Below are positions 22,540 through 34,618 of a stretch of DNA of 64,000 nt, one piece after another. The position numbers and the translations under genes were made by a program. The DNA comes from Isoetes taiwanensis. Taxonomy: Eukaryota; Streptophyta; Lycopodiopsida; Isoetales; Isoetaceae. How positions within the stretch are numbered: position 1 is the stretch's first letter; each line of letters begins with the position of its first letter. Under the pieces are notes generated by a model that was not told where the DNA came from, searched no databases, and was given only the letters and a program-made list of their open reading frames with translations. Where the stretch lies: assembly GCA_021234155.1 (NCBI GenBank), contig JAJEKV010000017.1:5933901-5997900 (forward strand). The letters are read 5' to 3'.

Positions 22540-24051
22540 GTTTCCTGCTATTGTTACTCGTGCTCCATTAGCTGCATTAAAGGTGACTTCGCGCTTCTCA
22601 CAATCAATGTTTGCCTTTGCAACAACCAAGAATTCCATATCCACAATAAGATCATAGCGACCAGTATCAGAATCTCGGCCCCTAGAGCAACGGGTGCTCC
22701 TGGCAACTGAATGTTCAAATTGATACATAGACCCTGAGTATGGCGTACGGCCCCACTAGCCAGCGTGACTGAATGTGACTTCAACTTCAAGGGAGTAAAG
22801 GTTTGTAAAAGCTTACGCCATTCGAGGTGAAGCAAAATTGTGCGTACTACCCATGTCCATAAGGATGATAAAAGGTTTACTGTCTACTTGGCCAACTGTG
22901 AATATGACAGAAGGTTGGCTATCTGCTTGACTTGTTTCAATAGCGGCATAAATGTGGGACTCACGTTGTATATAGTCTGGTGCCTCGTCATCAGCAACGT
23001 TCTCTGGTTCAGTTGGATTCATGACGTCATTCCAATCGACTCCGGCAAGAGCAGCTTGAGCAGCCTGTGTCACATAGAGGCACTCTTGCATATGGTGTCC
23101 CATCGGAAATATCAAAAACATGCTTTGTCCTTCCAGAATCTTTGCTTTCATGAGCTTCCTTTGCAATGGCTTGCAAAATGTCTCGGACCACTTCTACAGT
23201 ATTAGTGGACTTATCTGGCACAGTAAAGGACACTTTATTATCTTGTTTCTGACACCCAGCCAACAAGGGAGGTCCTGGGCTAGGTGAGCATTCTCGATAT
23301 AGTGTATACTGTTCTGACCAAAGGTAGAAGGACGTGGTAGCAGATACTAAAGTTATCCTCCTCCAAGCTAAGAGCCTTAGCTTCAGCTTCTGCTACTATT
23401 TTGGGGTCTATGGCTCGAATCACCTTCCTGAGAGTAGGGGATAACCCCTCAATATACCCTTCAACTGCCCTGCGTTCATTCATCCCAGGAACATACAATC
23501 ATAAGCGCATAAATTCATCGGTATATGCTTGGACTATCATATTCCTTTGTTCTAGGCAGTAAAAAGTTTGAATTTGTTGGCAGTAATGAGCTTTGGGGAC
23601 ATAGTGAGATTTGAAAGCTTTAGCAAAAACCTTATATCGGCACCTGCCTCAAGTCAGTCCATGAGAACAAGGATATCCCTTCCACCAAATGCGGGCTGAC
23701 CCTGTAAGGTTAATGGTGGCAACCCTGCTGATATCCTTCTCTGTCATTCCATAGGACTTTTCGAATTCATGCATCTCATCTAACCAGGATTCGGCATCCA
23801 CACCTGACCTGGTCTTGCCCGAGAACTGGGCCAATTTACGGTTCTTCCAAATGCTGGTAATGGCAGAGTCTATGATTTTCTGATAGTCCTTCTTCTTGGA
23901 CTTTACATGATCATCTACTGACTCAGACGATTCAAAAATGGCATCAGATGATGAACTGCTCCGTGTACGCTTTGAGCGGGTTGATGTAGCTAGAGCAGGT
24001 ACTGGTGCACGTGGAGGTGGCTGCTGATTTGCTATAGTGGGAATCTCAGGA
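22540..24051 (-). pseudogene. Ty3/gypsy-type gag-protease remnant, copy 1
   Basis: Minus-strand segments in order: a Ser-rich linker (RSSSSSDAIFESSES), the gag signature AESWLDEMHEF with ISRVATINLTGSARIWWKG (Retrotrans_gag type), GYIEGLSPTLRKVIRA, then a half zinc-knuckle-like GHHMQEC, and the aspartic protease LMDMGSTHNF (D-x-G-S-T). Frames change several times, so it is dead. Reverse transcriptase, RNase H and integrase are missing; the minisatellite begins instead. The N-terminus is cut at 24051 by the duplication joint and fused to unrelated sequence. Confidence 0.75.
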
Positions 24052-24243
24052 CCATTATGCACCACACACACAAAAAGAGGGCTTTTGTTGTGAGCCATTG
24101 GTTGTTGACCATTGAAAAAAAAGGCTAAAATCAATGGCCCTTCGTGTGCCCATTATGCACCACACGCACAAAAAAAGGGATTTTGTTGTGAGCCATTGGT
24201 TGTTGACCATTGAAAAAAAAAAGGCTAAAATCAATGGCTCAGA
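24052..24243. repeat. 98-bp tandem repeat pair (copy 2)
   Basis: Same two units as at 17089-17280, now fused at 24051/24052 to interrupted gag coding sequence. Confidence 0.85.
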
Positions 24244-24997
24244 AATGATGCACTCTAGATGTACGCATTAGTACATCCATTTGAATAAATCATGAAATCA
24301 TAGGAAAACCTTAGTGAAAAGCGTACAAAAACACAAAGAAAACCCCATGTTATTATGCTACATATTCATATGAGTGTGGCCATATAGACATGTATGGTTT
24401 ATGAATAGCGAGTACTTTGTTCTTTGAATATCTGAAGCTTGCATGGTTGGAAAGTGGTCTAATATTTTTATCATGTTCATAATTTCAATGTGATGTAAGA
24501 AATGAGATAGCTTAGATGGGTTAGAATTCCCAAAGAATGGATTAAGATAAAATTGTTGAGACATGCTTGGTTAAAATGGCATATTTCTTCTTGCATGCTG
24601 ATGGCAGAACGGCATAATCTTGTTGATTTGGAATGCTTGAAAAGCATGTGAACTACCTTGGAATGGGCCGATCTGGGCCTCAGAGAGGTCGAATTAGTCA
24701 AAGAATACAGAATCAAGGAACTGAAAGCAAGATTTGGCAGCAAATAATCTGATTTTGGTGGCCACGAACTGACCAAAAACTACCGATTTGTGCCACAAAC
24801 AGGTCGAAATGAACTGGGAACCATCTAAAAGGCAAAATCGAGATGATTCAGGGAGATTGGGGCTGGATTTGACAGCTTGAAGGCCGGATTTATGAGCTGC
24901 AGATCGCGTTTCTGTGACCTGCACATTAGGGTAAAATAAAAAGTTAAGAGTTAGTTCAAAACAAGAAACTGAGTTAATAAATCTAATTAAAGAATAG

Positions 24998-25195
24998 AAT
25001 AGAATAGAATAGAATAGAATAGAATAGTTTTTTTAATGTCCACGGAGACCAATAGGTCATGGGACCCATACAATGGGCTAGTACAATCATTACTACTAGG
25101 ATTACTACTAGGGTTAAGTTAAAGAAACGGTTATTTTAATGGTTATAAGTTATTACGGTATAGATAGATAGATAGTAATTTTAACGTCACGCCAT
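24998..25195 (-). mobile_element. (GAATA)n and (GATA)n tails with SINE scraps (copy 2)
   Basis: Duplicate of 18035-18240, with the same two microsatellite-plus-terminus arrangements. Confidence 0.5.
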
Positions 25196-25813
25196 TAAAC
25201 TAGTTAGCAGGGTTATGGGAGCAACTGTCATTAAAGTCTTAAATAACAATTTCGGATAAGATAATTAACTTAGTTGAATATTGTAAGAATGTTAAAGAAT
25301 GTTTTTATTTTTAACTTAGGGAGGATGGTTGCATGTTGCATTATCGCGGGTCTAAAAATAATTATATGAACCATGGTTGGACTTTCCTGGTTGCATGAAA
25401 TGTGTATTACGGAATTTCCTGGATGTTGGACTTGCAATGGCATGTATGATAATGGTAATGAGTTATATATGGTATAATTCTTTGATATAGATCTCCGGGC
25501 CGGAGTCTAGGTGCGATGGTCTTGACTCGCGGTTTTTACACAGTAAGAATGTAAATGGTATTATTTGAACATCGGGCGTTGGTACCGTATGGTACAACAT
25601 CATGCACAGTTAAGTGGTCCTCCAATGCTGGACGCAGCGTGGATGGGTATGTACACACGTGGTTACCCCGCCTCTATGTCACTGGCCTGATCAGCCGAGT
25701 TGACCTTCCATCTTCCATTGGAAGATTGGAATCCCATTTCTCACCCAAAAAGTGAATTGCAGAGGCCTAGAATGACCTTCAAGATCCAATGCATAACCAT
25801 CCACAAAACTCTT

Positions 25814-26933
25814 CTAATCAGGCACTTCTTCTATGAGAGAACCTATAGGGTCTTGAGTAATGCATTCATGCAAGATTTCCATTAGCCTAGGAAAGTTGGT
25901 CACTGTCTGCTGCTTCAATATACAATTATACTTGCCAAATAATGCGTCCACATCCTCATGGGTATGCGTGGACATCAAAAACCACAAATTAACTCTTTCA
26001 AATATGCTCACAGCTATTAAGTAGGATAGTTGGCCAACACAATTATCAAGTTGCAAAAGGAACCTTCTAGGTAGATTTTGAGCTCTAGCATGTGAAGTTG
26101 AAGCTGCAACATGTTCCCTAGACCCATGCTTCCTAAACCTTGCCTTGTTAAACTTCTCAATATCGTTAGGGTTTTCATCTAACAATGCACTATGTAGTGC
26201 CTTGCTAGCTGTAGGGTCATGGAGGTGACCATTATATCCATTTTCATAGTTTCTCAAACACCTCATGATAATCCCAATATGAAAATCTGGACCATCACTC
26301 CACAACTCCAAACTGAAATGCCCATAGTAGGTTTGAGATGCGTCCATGCAAGATTGCCCCTGGCCATTGAGATCGCAAATGATATGATCTTTCACATGAC
26401 TTTAGTATGTACTTGAATTATGGAAGACAAGCCTTTTGCTGGTCCATCTTGTCATGTATAATACATAAATAGTTATTAGGTTCCAATACAGATAAGGTCC
26501 TCCACATCTAATAATATGATATACATGATAGTTGATCAGCCATATGGTCCTTCATATGCTCCCTTATCCTAGCCCTTTGACTTGGTTGCACAGTCTTATC
26601 AAGACTCTCTTTCAACTTAGCACACAAATTGCACTTTGCAAAGTTGTTTGAAGTTGCTATGGTGACATGATTGAAATGCTTATTTCATCGCCTACTAAAG
26701 CTAGGTTGGGATATTGGAAGATCCAATTCTCGAAGTAGGGAATTCACTTCCTCCAAAATACTCTTTTGAGTACAATGTGATGGTAACCTTTTCTCAACAA
26801 CTGCTCTTCCATTTTCATCCCTTCTACTTTTGTGTGGCATACATTCTGCATTGAAGTCAATATATTTTTCAAATATCTCCCTGGCAGCCAAAATCCTAGA
26901 GGTTGGTCTCAACAAGCCATTATTTCCATGCAA
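25814..26933 (-). pseudogene. Transposase-like protein remnant (DUF7869-type), copy 2
   Basis: Duplicate of 18854-19972 with the same LQLDN and THTHEDVD motifs in a 193-codon frame (26395-25814) and the same N-terminal piece (26933-26685). One His-to-Gln codon difference (KHQ to KQQ) and a few indels around 26338-26375 separate the copies. The C-terminal fragment seen left of copy 1 is not repeated here. Confidence 0.55.
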
Positions 26934-28106
26934 AGCAATCCTGGTCCCTTCTGCCTGCTTTCATATGGAAGTTCGAATTGCATGGATATTCTGTCATGCT
27001 TTTTTACATATCCATTTGCCTAGCAAAAGGTATCTTTTTCTGTTTGAATTTCTTTCATCCTGGAATGCATGCTGGAAAATTGTGTATATCCTTTAATATA
27101 GCTATATATATTGCACTATATCCCACCCTTTTTTACATATATACTTTAAATCATTTATTATTCATAAGCTGTTTATAATCATAACCTAAGTCTCGTTATT
27201 CCTTCTATATTTTGTATAACACATACATAATTATATTTCTCATTCTATTATATTGAATGAACGCTGCATTCACTCTATATTTATTATATCAACATTTTTT
27301 TTCCCACCATATTTTGAAATACTTTTCTTCTTTTGACTATCTCGCATCTGTCCAGACGCAGACTGTTTTTTTCTTAACCATACTTTACATCCACATGTGT
27401 AGGCATATTAATTCATTAGTTATATGTATCCTCATTTACATACAATTATTACACATACTGACATTGTTATATTTACATGGCACAGATACATACAGATATA
27501 TTCTATGTGGCACCGTTAAGTCGAGGAAAGGGGTTAATTGGTCGTTGTGCGCCTCTGGTATCGTCGCCGAAATTGTCTGCATCAAGAAAAGGGGCAATTC
27601 TGGAAGTAGTGTCCTTGGCGAAAGCATCGAACACATGCCCTATCTTGTCGGAGCTGTTTTTGTGTTTCTTTTGAAATAGAGTGAAGAAGCTATTGTGTAG
27701 CACTCATAATGGTGTCCAGCTTAGCAGGCACTGGGCATTGGCATGAAATAGAGATTGAGGATCCTGGATCCGAGATCATAGGGGCTGCCCCCTCTAATTC
27801 AAGGGTTCTTGTTGCAGCTTTAGCTATTGACTTGGTGGCAATTGCACGCACCATGTTCGGGAGTTGCTAACACTTTTTAAAATGCGAGCCAGCCATCAGA
27901 TTTTAGCTCAACATGGGGAAGATAGGGCATTCCCTTTGTCGATTTGCCCAGTAGAGGTGTGCTATGTGCTATGGTAGGCATTCTTGGGGATAAAGAAAGC
28001 AGACAAAGGAAAGAAGAAAGGCATGGATAAGAAAGTGACAGAGTACAAGTCAGATAAAAGAGCAACAAATTCTCGAGCCAAATCCGGGTCCATCGGAAAG
28101 GAAAAA

Positions 28107-28381
28107 TCATTCATAACCCTTTAAATCCCTATGGATTATGCCTTCATCATGCCACTGTTTGAATGCTAGGATCAAGCTTATCAATATTGGAGCGGCTTGA
28201 GCTTCTGGAAGTCGCCTTTGTTTAACAATCTTGGCCTCCAGTGCAGATTTCCATAACAAGTAGGCAAAATCTGATAATGGGTATGTTGATATGAAAGAGA
28301 CGATGTGGGGTGAAGAGAGGCGCTTCATGATGATGATTCTTCTGGAAATCTCTTTCATGCTAATCTCGAGCTTTTTTAGAA
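28107..28381 (-). pseudogene. Protein-kinase domain fragment, copy 2
   Basis: Duplicate of the fragment at 21141-21415, same motifs and stop. One residue differs (YPLSIF versus YPLSDF), at a CAAAAATCG/CAAAATCTG indel-like site that may be sequence error. Confidence 0.65.
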
Positions 28382-29175
28382 TTTTGCAGGCATATTGCTG
28401 ATTCTTAAACTTGTGAGCGCATAGCTGGACCTATCCAGATGTGCTATTGCCCAGAATTTGCCAAGCTTTTATCTTTCTTCAAAGCCATGGAGAGCTCCAG
28501 GATGATAGGAGGCTATTAGGGCAGTCAATACCTGCAAGAAAATACCCTATCGAATCGTTTTATCCCTGCCGATGCGGTATTTTTGTTTAAAATGCTGGGG
28601 TGGGTTCTGGAGCAAAGAGTGAGTTTTCTAGCGCTTGCCTTATCCCTTCTCGGCTAGCAACTCGACTAGCAAGTCGAGAAGGTTGAGAGGTTTATGTCTA
28701 TTTATTCTAGTATTTTTGGGGCTGACCTTGAATGTAGTTTCAGAGTGCTTGGATCCCTCAACAAGACTTCTTGAAGCATCTCGCTTGGCTCCATGGCCAG
28801 CCCATTCTCGCCTACCGAGGCGAGAAATTAAAAAAATTGTTTAATTAGTTTAATTTAGTAGTTTTAGTTGTTTAATTTGTTATGATAATTAAATTATTAT
28901 ATTTATTATTATTATTATTAAAAATTATTATTAGCTTCATTGTTTCGCTTTGGATATGGTCCCATCTCCCCCTTTGCTCCTTTGCTCTTCCTCTTTGCCC
29001 CTCCTCCTCTTCCCCATGCCCTGCCCCTCCCTCTCCCTTTGCCCTTCCCCCTCCTCCCCTTCCCCTTTTGCTCTGCCCCTCCCCTTTGCCCTCCTCGTGC
29101 TTACTTTTTTTTTGCATGAGTCCCATTTTCTGCATGAGGCCCAAAGAATGTGACCCACTTTAATAAAATGCGATC

Positions 29176-29470
29176 TCTAGATGGCATGTTGGAGTGCACG
29201 TGGCATGTTTGAGCCACTTTGGCATGTTGGAGCATAGGTGGCATGTTGGAGCCCATGTGGCATATTTGAGACACCTTTGCATGTTGGAGCCTAGGTGGCA
29301 TGTTGTGGCCACGTGGCATTTCTGAGTCTAGGTGGCATGCTTGAGCCACCTTGGCATGTTGGAACGGAGGTGGCATGTTGGAGCCCACGTGGCATGTTGG
29401 AGCCCACGTGGCATGTTTGAGCCACCTTGGCATTAGGTGTTTGAGTTCCGTGGCATGTTTGAGCCGGTGG
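29176..29470. repeat. Minisatellite, 19-20 bp unit, copy 2
   Basis: Duplicate of 22210-22505, unit for unit, with only isolated differences. Confidence 0.9.
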
Positions 29471-29489
29471 ACGCAATGAAATACCCTAC

Positions 29490-31165
29490 ATAATTGGAAT
29501 AACCGGTTTCTCGCTATTGTTATTTTCGTGCTCCATTAGTGCATTAAAGGTGACTTCGCTTCTCACAATCAATGTTTGCCTTTGCAACAACCAAGAATTC
29601 CATATCCACAATAAGATCATAGCGACCAGTATCAGAATCTCGGCCCCTAGAGCAACGGGTGCTCCTGGCAACTGAATGTTCAAATTGATACATAGACCCT
29701 GAGTATGGCGTACGGCCCCACTAGCCAGCGTGACTGAATGTGACTTCAACTTCAAGGGAGTAAGCTGTAAAGCTTCTGCCATTCGAGGTGAAGCAAAATT
29801 GTGCGTACTACCCATGTCCATAAGGATGATAAAAGGTTTACTGTCTACTTGGCCAACTGTGAATATGACAGAAGGTTGGCTATCTGCTTGACTTGTTTCA
29901 ATAGCGGCATAAATGTGGGACTCACGTTGTATATAGTCTGGTGCCTCGTCATCAGCAACGTTCTCTGGTTCAGTTGGATTCATGACGTCATTCCAATCGA
30001 CTTCGGCAAGAGCAGCTTGAGCAGCCTGTGTCACATAGAGGCACTCTTGCATATGGTGTCCCATCGGAAATATCAAAAACATGCTTTGTCCTTCCGTAAC
30101 TGCTCGCGAGCTTCCTTTGCAATGGCTTGCAAAATGTCTCGGACCACTTCTACAGTATTAGTGGACTTATCTGGCACAGTAAAGGACACTTTATTATCTT
30201 GTTTCTGACACCCAGCCAACAAGGGAGGTCCTGGGCTAGGTGAGCATTCTCGATATAGTGTATACTGTTCTGACCAAAGGTAGAAGGACGTGGTAGCAGA
30301 TACTAAAGTTATCCTCCTCCAAGCTAAGAGCCTTAGCTTCAGCTTCTGCTACTATTTTGGGGTCTATGGCTCGAATCACCTTCCTGAGAGTAGGGGATAA
30401 CCCTCAATATACCCTTCAACCGCCTGCGTTCATTCATCCCGTGAACATACAATCATAAGCGATAAATTCACTCCAGATATGCTTGGACTATCATATTCCT
30501 TTGTTCTAGGCGTAAAAAGTTTGAATTTGTTGGGTGAATGAGCTTTGGGGACATAGTGAGATTTGAAAGCTTTTTAGCAAAACCTTATATCGGCACCGCC
30601 TCAAGTCGATCCATGAGAACAAGGATATCCCTTCCACCAAATGCGGCTGACCCGTAGAAGGTTAATGGTGGCAACCCCCGCGGGATATCCTTCTCTCGGT
30701 CATTCCATAGGACTTTTCAATTCATGCATCTCATCTAACCGTGATTCGCATCCACACCCGACACGGGTCTTGCCCGGAGAACCGGGCCATTTTACGGTTC
30801 TTCCAAATGCTGGTAATGGCAGAGTCTATGATTTTCTGATAGTCCTTCTTCTTGGACTTTACATGATCATCTACTGACTCAGACGATTCAAAAATGGCAT
30901 CAGATGATGAACTGCTCCGTGTACGCTTTGAGCGGGTTGATGTAGCTAGAGCAGGTACTGGTGCACGTGGAGGTGGCTGCTGATTTGCTATAGTGGGAAT
31001 CTCAGGACCATATTCCTGCGGTGTTGGTGGTGGATTATTATGAAGTACATGAGCTTGGAGCTCAGTAAGCTGACGCTTCATAAGTATGAGCTCCTACTCT
31101 GGAGTGAGACGATCAGGTTGCACGGATGTCGCCCATGGAGGGGGATGTGCACCATCTAAAATATA
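29490..31165 (-). pseudogene. Ty3/gypsy-type gag-protease remnant, copy 2 with native N-terminus
   Basis: As copy 1, but the protease frame (30082-29486) is longer and includes PRMAEALQLTPLKLKSHS after DMGSTHNFAS. The N-terminus is preserved beyond the duplication: minus 31165-31007 reads HPPPWATSVQPDRLTPE, a TAG stop, ELILMKRQLTELQAHVLHNN. The TAG (about 31098) is one C-to-T from CAG. A TTTTAG acceptor-like site precedes this at about 31162. The middle gag (30400-30790) is shredded by small indels relative to copy 1. Confidence 0.75.
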
Positions 31166-31317
31166 AATAAGATCGAGATAAGCACGACATTTGAAACATT
31201 ATTATCATAACACCATTAGGAAAGAAAATGCTTGCTATTAGCGTAGAAGTTAATGTTACATCTAACATAGTGCTCGAATGGACAAATAGAATGTGAAATT
31301 TTATTTATACAAGATGT

Positions 31318-31760
31318 TTATACAGAAGTATAGTCAGCTGGAGATGTAAATCGATTCAGTATCGAATGAAGGGTACTATCCCTTACTGACCGCATCAGAT
31401 TATACTTGTGCCAAGCTTGGAAGATGATATCCTGGTATTCCATGGTCGAGCTTATGATCAGAAGATTGAAAAAATTATTCATTGCTCGATATAGTTCCCA
31501 AAGGTGATCATCCACATCAAAGAGTGCTTCCTCGTATGTGTTATCCCAATAGGACCAACTCCTTCGCATGGTGCATCATAAGTTGTGGACGGCTTTATCC
31601 CGAAGAAGCGTGATAAGTTCCCACCGCTTAGTGGTGTACTGTGGCATATTTGTCCCTGCAGTAGACCCCGTTGTAGATGCACAATCAATGATTTATAATC
31701 TATGTACAAGGGATTCATCAAAGAGAGAGACAATCAACATAAAATACCAAAATTTGTATT
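31318..31760 (-). pseudogene. Unknown coding remnant
   Basis: The minus frame 31569-31318 (MRRSWSYWDNTYEEALFDVD, LWELYRAMNNFF, MEYQDIIFQAWHKYNLMRSV) has plausible protein composition. A second frame upstream continues it (KWWELITLLRDKAVHNL). Not recognised. Its place just upstream of the gag remnant suggests an exon or leftover ORF of the same element. Confidence 0.3.
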
Positions 31761-31819
31761 AAAAATGGCATAGAAGTACCTATGTAAATAGTACATATAT
31801 CGTAATGGCCGAGGTATGT

Positions 31820-32225
31820 TCAGGAGCTAGGTCCTGCATCATGATCCACCGGCGTAGGAGGTGGAGGTGGAGGTGGCTGCCAGTGTCGAAGTAGGGTAAC
31901 TCCGGGGCCGATGGTACGGGCCATGATGGAAGCAATCTCCGGAGGATAAGACGTGGCCAAAGGAGCGGCCACAAGGAGCTTCATGCTCATCCATGGCGCG
32001 ATGTCCTGCCCTAGGGCGGTCAAAGCAAAGTTCGGTCGCACGAGCACATATGTGAGCACATGATATGAAAGCTTCTCATGGCCGGCTAGGGTGGATAACG
32101 CAGAGAGTGCCCACCATGATGCCTCTGCCTCGGGAGCCAAATCCCACGCCACAAAAATGACCTGTCCTTGCTTAAATACTGAGAGGAAGAAGCGGGTAAT
32201 ATGATTTCCCAAACACAAGGCCTCT
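31820..32225 (-). CDS. Possible exon of unknown retroelement-like protein
   Basis: A minus frame of about 132 codons ending in a natural stop. It begins after a TTTTTAG acceptor-like site (about 32224) and reads LGNHITRFFLSVFKQGQ, WWALSALSTLAGHEKLSYH, then an eight-Pro stretch and DHDAGPSS. Not recognised. The mixed hydrophobic style recalls the remnants at 35900-36852 and 41160-42290, also on the minus strand; relationship among them is only suspected. Confidence 0.3.
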
Positions 32226-32229
32226 AAAA

Positions 32230-33370
32230 ATTAATTGTTATTAGTTTTTCACAACGATTTTTGCATGAAACCCCTATATTAAACTAATATTAGTTTGTGG
32301 GTTAATATGTTGATTAAGCATGAATAGTTATTTAGGGTGGTTCATACTTATGATTTATTGTCCTAGTTTATTATCACCGTTCACCATCATGGTTTTAATG
32401 GTAGTTATTCTCTTTCGCTTAAAGCCATGTCTTTTAATAGCGCTTCACTGTTATGTTTTAAACATGTGGTTAAACGATTTGTACAATAATTGTTTGTGCA
32501 ACTTAGTGTAGTTGTTTAATGAAGTTGTCTTCATCTTTTTTATATAAACTAATGTTGTTCTATACAAGAAAAATCCCATTTTTTATTCTTTTTCAAAAAA
32601 TTTAGGCTAACTACTGATGGTTCCTTCATTAAGATAGTAAAGACTTGCATCTTTAACTTATTTAGTGATAAGGAGAAATCAATGACGTTTTAGACGATGG
32701 AATTGGTATTGGTTTCATGAACATAATAATATATACACAACTTAAAAACTATTGCCATTTAGAAGACATAAGTGGCCAACAATGCTATAAGTTTTTCCAT
32801 CAAATTGTTACATGTTCTTCATCATATTCTTGATGTTTTTTGTTATATAATTGATATTGCTTTATATAACAAATGGAGAAAGATGTCTTGAACATTCTAT
32901 TTATTGTTTGAGAATAAAAGTATTGATAATTTGTATAAAATACCATATATCAAATTAACGCAAAGCACATATCAAAATATCAAGTTTTTACAAACATATA
33001 TATCACCATAAAGTAACCATGATTGAGCTTTATGTGCCCCTAACAAACCGTATATGAATTTGAATATAAGCATATATAGGATACATCCCAAGAGGTCAGG
33101 GAATTGAACCCTGACATTTCCATTTTATTCATCTAAATAACAGCTTTGAAATTTCTAAAAAGATTCATCAAGAAATCTTACCAGAAAATATTCATCCACA
33201 AAACAAATTTTACCATATTTTATTTAGTATCTCCTATTCTAGGTTGCCTAAAAAGTCAAACTAATTTAAAAAATATTAGTGGACAAGATTAATTTAGCAA
33301 TCTAAAGCTACCTAGCACAATGTACTACAATAGCCAATATGAATTTTTTTCAAAACAAAGCAGCAGTGCA
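32230..33370. other. AT-rich spacer with one tRNA T-arm-like motif
   Basis: No gene recognised. At 33095-33115 GTCAGGGAATTGAACCCTGAC is the complement of a perfect tRNA T-arm with box B (minus GGTTCAATTCC), possibly a SINE relic; no box A was found at the right distance. Confidence 0.4.
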
Positions 33371-33502
33371 TTCTTATACATCATCTTCTTGCTTAAATGA
33401 AGACAAGCTGCACAAATTTCTAGGATTATATGCTCTTATACATCATCATCTTCTTGCTTAGATCAGATGAAGACAAGCTGCACAAATTTCTAGGATTATA
33501 TG
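33371..33502. repeat. Tandem duplication, about 62-68 bp
   Basis: cttatacatcatc, then gaagacaagctgcacaaattt and ctaggattatatgc, occurs twice in tandem with a small insertion in the second unit. Confidence 0.8.
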
Positions 33503-34490
33503 CCTGCAGAAACTTTCTAGCTTTTGTATCCGCTTTATCACAATAAACAACAATAAGATTAAAAAAAATTTAAGTCTCACCTTATTCATGGCAGCCTGGG
33601 GAGAGGCCAGTGCAATTACTCCATAATAGTAAATATTGATCCTCTTTTAAGTATCCTTTGCCTATAGATCATGTATAGTCATCAAATTAGCAAGGGCATA
33701 AATTATGCCACTAAAACAGAATCCCCCATATAAGTATGCACATTCCACCAAATAACCCTCTTGGACAAAAGTTGCAAATGGTCATACCAAGAAATAGGCG
33801 GTTCCAGAATTAAGGTGCAGAAAAGCTATTAACAATTTGCGAAAACAATACCATGAGCCACCACGTAACTCTTTTAGGCAGAAGTTGCAAGTAAAGCATC
33901 ATGCCAATAAGAGATTCCAGAATTAAGATGAATCAAGATGCAGTAGAAAATATGGAAGAGCTATTAATAATTTCCAAAGACAATACCGAATGATATAAAA
34001 ACACCGATCTTGTTGAATGTTTTGTGATGCTGATGAAACACAATGTCCAGTACGATCAAGTCAATTTTCTGCAAAATAGTTCAGAGACTGTTGAAGTTAA
34101 ATCTTTGAATTCTAGATTGATATAAACAACTTAGTACTTCTTAAACAATTATATAGACACACCATCGCAATTCTAAGGCATCCAAAAATAAAAACATTGA
34201 AGACGGCATGAAGCATCGAAGGCCGGGAGCAAAAGGCCAAAAAAGCATGCAAGAAAAGTCTAAGAAACTCCAAGAAGCATGGCAAATGATCAGAACCCCT
34301 CAAGATATAACCCACAGGCCGAATCGATTGGATCTGTTCCAAAAAACAACCATGCAAGGGATTAAAGACCTCCAATAAAAGGGCAGAGATGCTGCAATAA
34401 CAAAAAAAAACAGGAACCAAAAGCGATCCATCCAACATACTACAAAATAGAACGATTCAACGCCCATATGCCAAGCCGAATGAGCACAAA
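33503..34490. other. No gene recognised
   Basis: A weak internal similarity exists between about 33750-33850 and 33860-33990 (ggcagaagttgcaa, gattccagaattaag), suggesting an old local duplication. No convincing coding frame. Confidence 0.35.
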
Positions 34491-34612
34491 GAAGGAAATG
34501 CAAATACATAGACAAAGGAGAACACAAAGTGGGAAAGCGGGAAACAAAGCGAAAGAAATGCAAATACATAGACAAAAGAGGACACAAAGTGGGAAAGCGG
34601 GAAACAAATCGA
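34491..34612. repeat. Tandem duplication, 60 bp
   Basis: gaaatgcaaatacatagac through gtgggaaagcgggaaacaaa appears twice with period about 60 bp, ending just before the MITE at 34619. Confidence 0.85.
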
Positions 34613-34618
34613 AACTTA

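Larger units (their letters stand above)
17089..24051. repeat. Tandem segmental duplication, copy 1 (6963 bp)
   Basis: Direct duplicate of 24052-31007, co-linear throughout. The CCAT shared by the left flank (17089-17092), the junction (24052-24055) and the right flank (31008-31011) marks 4-bp microhomology at the breakpoints. Contents in order: 98-bp repeat pair, SSR/SINE scraps, transposase remnant, kinase fragment, pyrimidine tract, 19-20 bp minisatellite, gag-protease remnant. Copies differ mainly by small clustered changes at CAG/CTG words, so the event is recent, or a false assembly duplication. Confidence 0.97.
24052..31007. repeat. Tandem segmental duplication, copy 2 (6956 bp)
   Basis: Second copy of 17089-24051. 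Near its right end (30400-30790) it carries dense one- to three-base differences from copy 1, such as CCTGCC versus CCGCC and GGCAGTAA versus GGCGTAA. These break the gag frame. Beyond 31007 the gag N-terminus continues, which copy 1 lacks, so copy 2 keeps the original right flank and copy 1 the original left flank. Confidence 0.97.

Noticed and set aside
22135-22728. 197-codon minus frame with Cys-His-rich repeats resembling zinc fingers
   Set aside because: Cys and His come from the GTGGCATGTTGGAGCC minisatellite; spacing does not fit a zinc finger.
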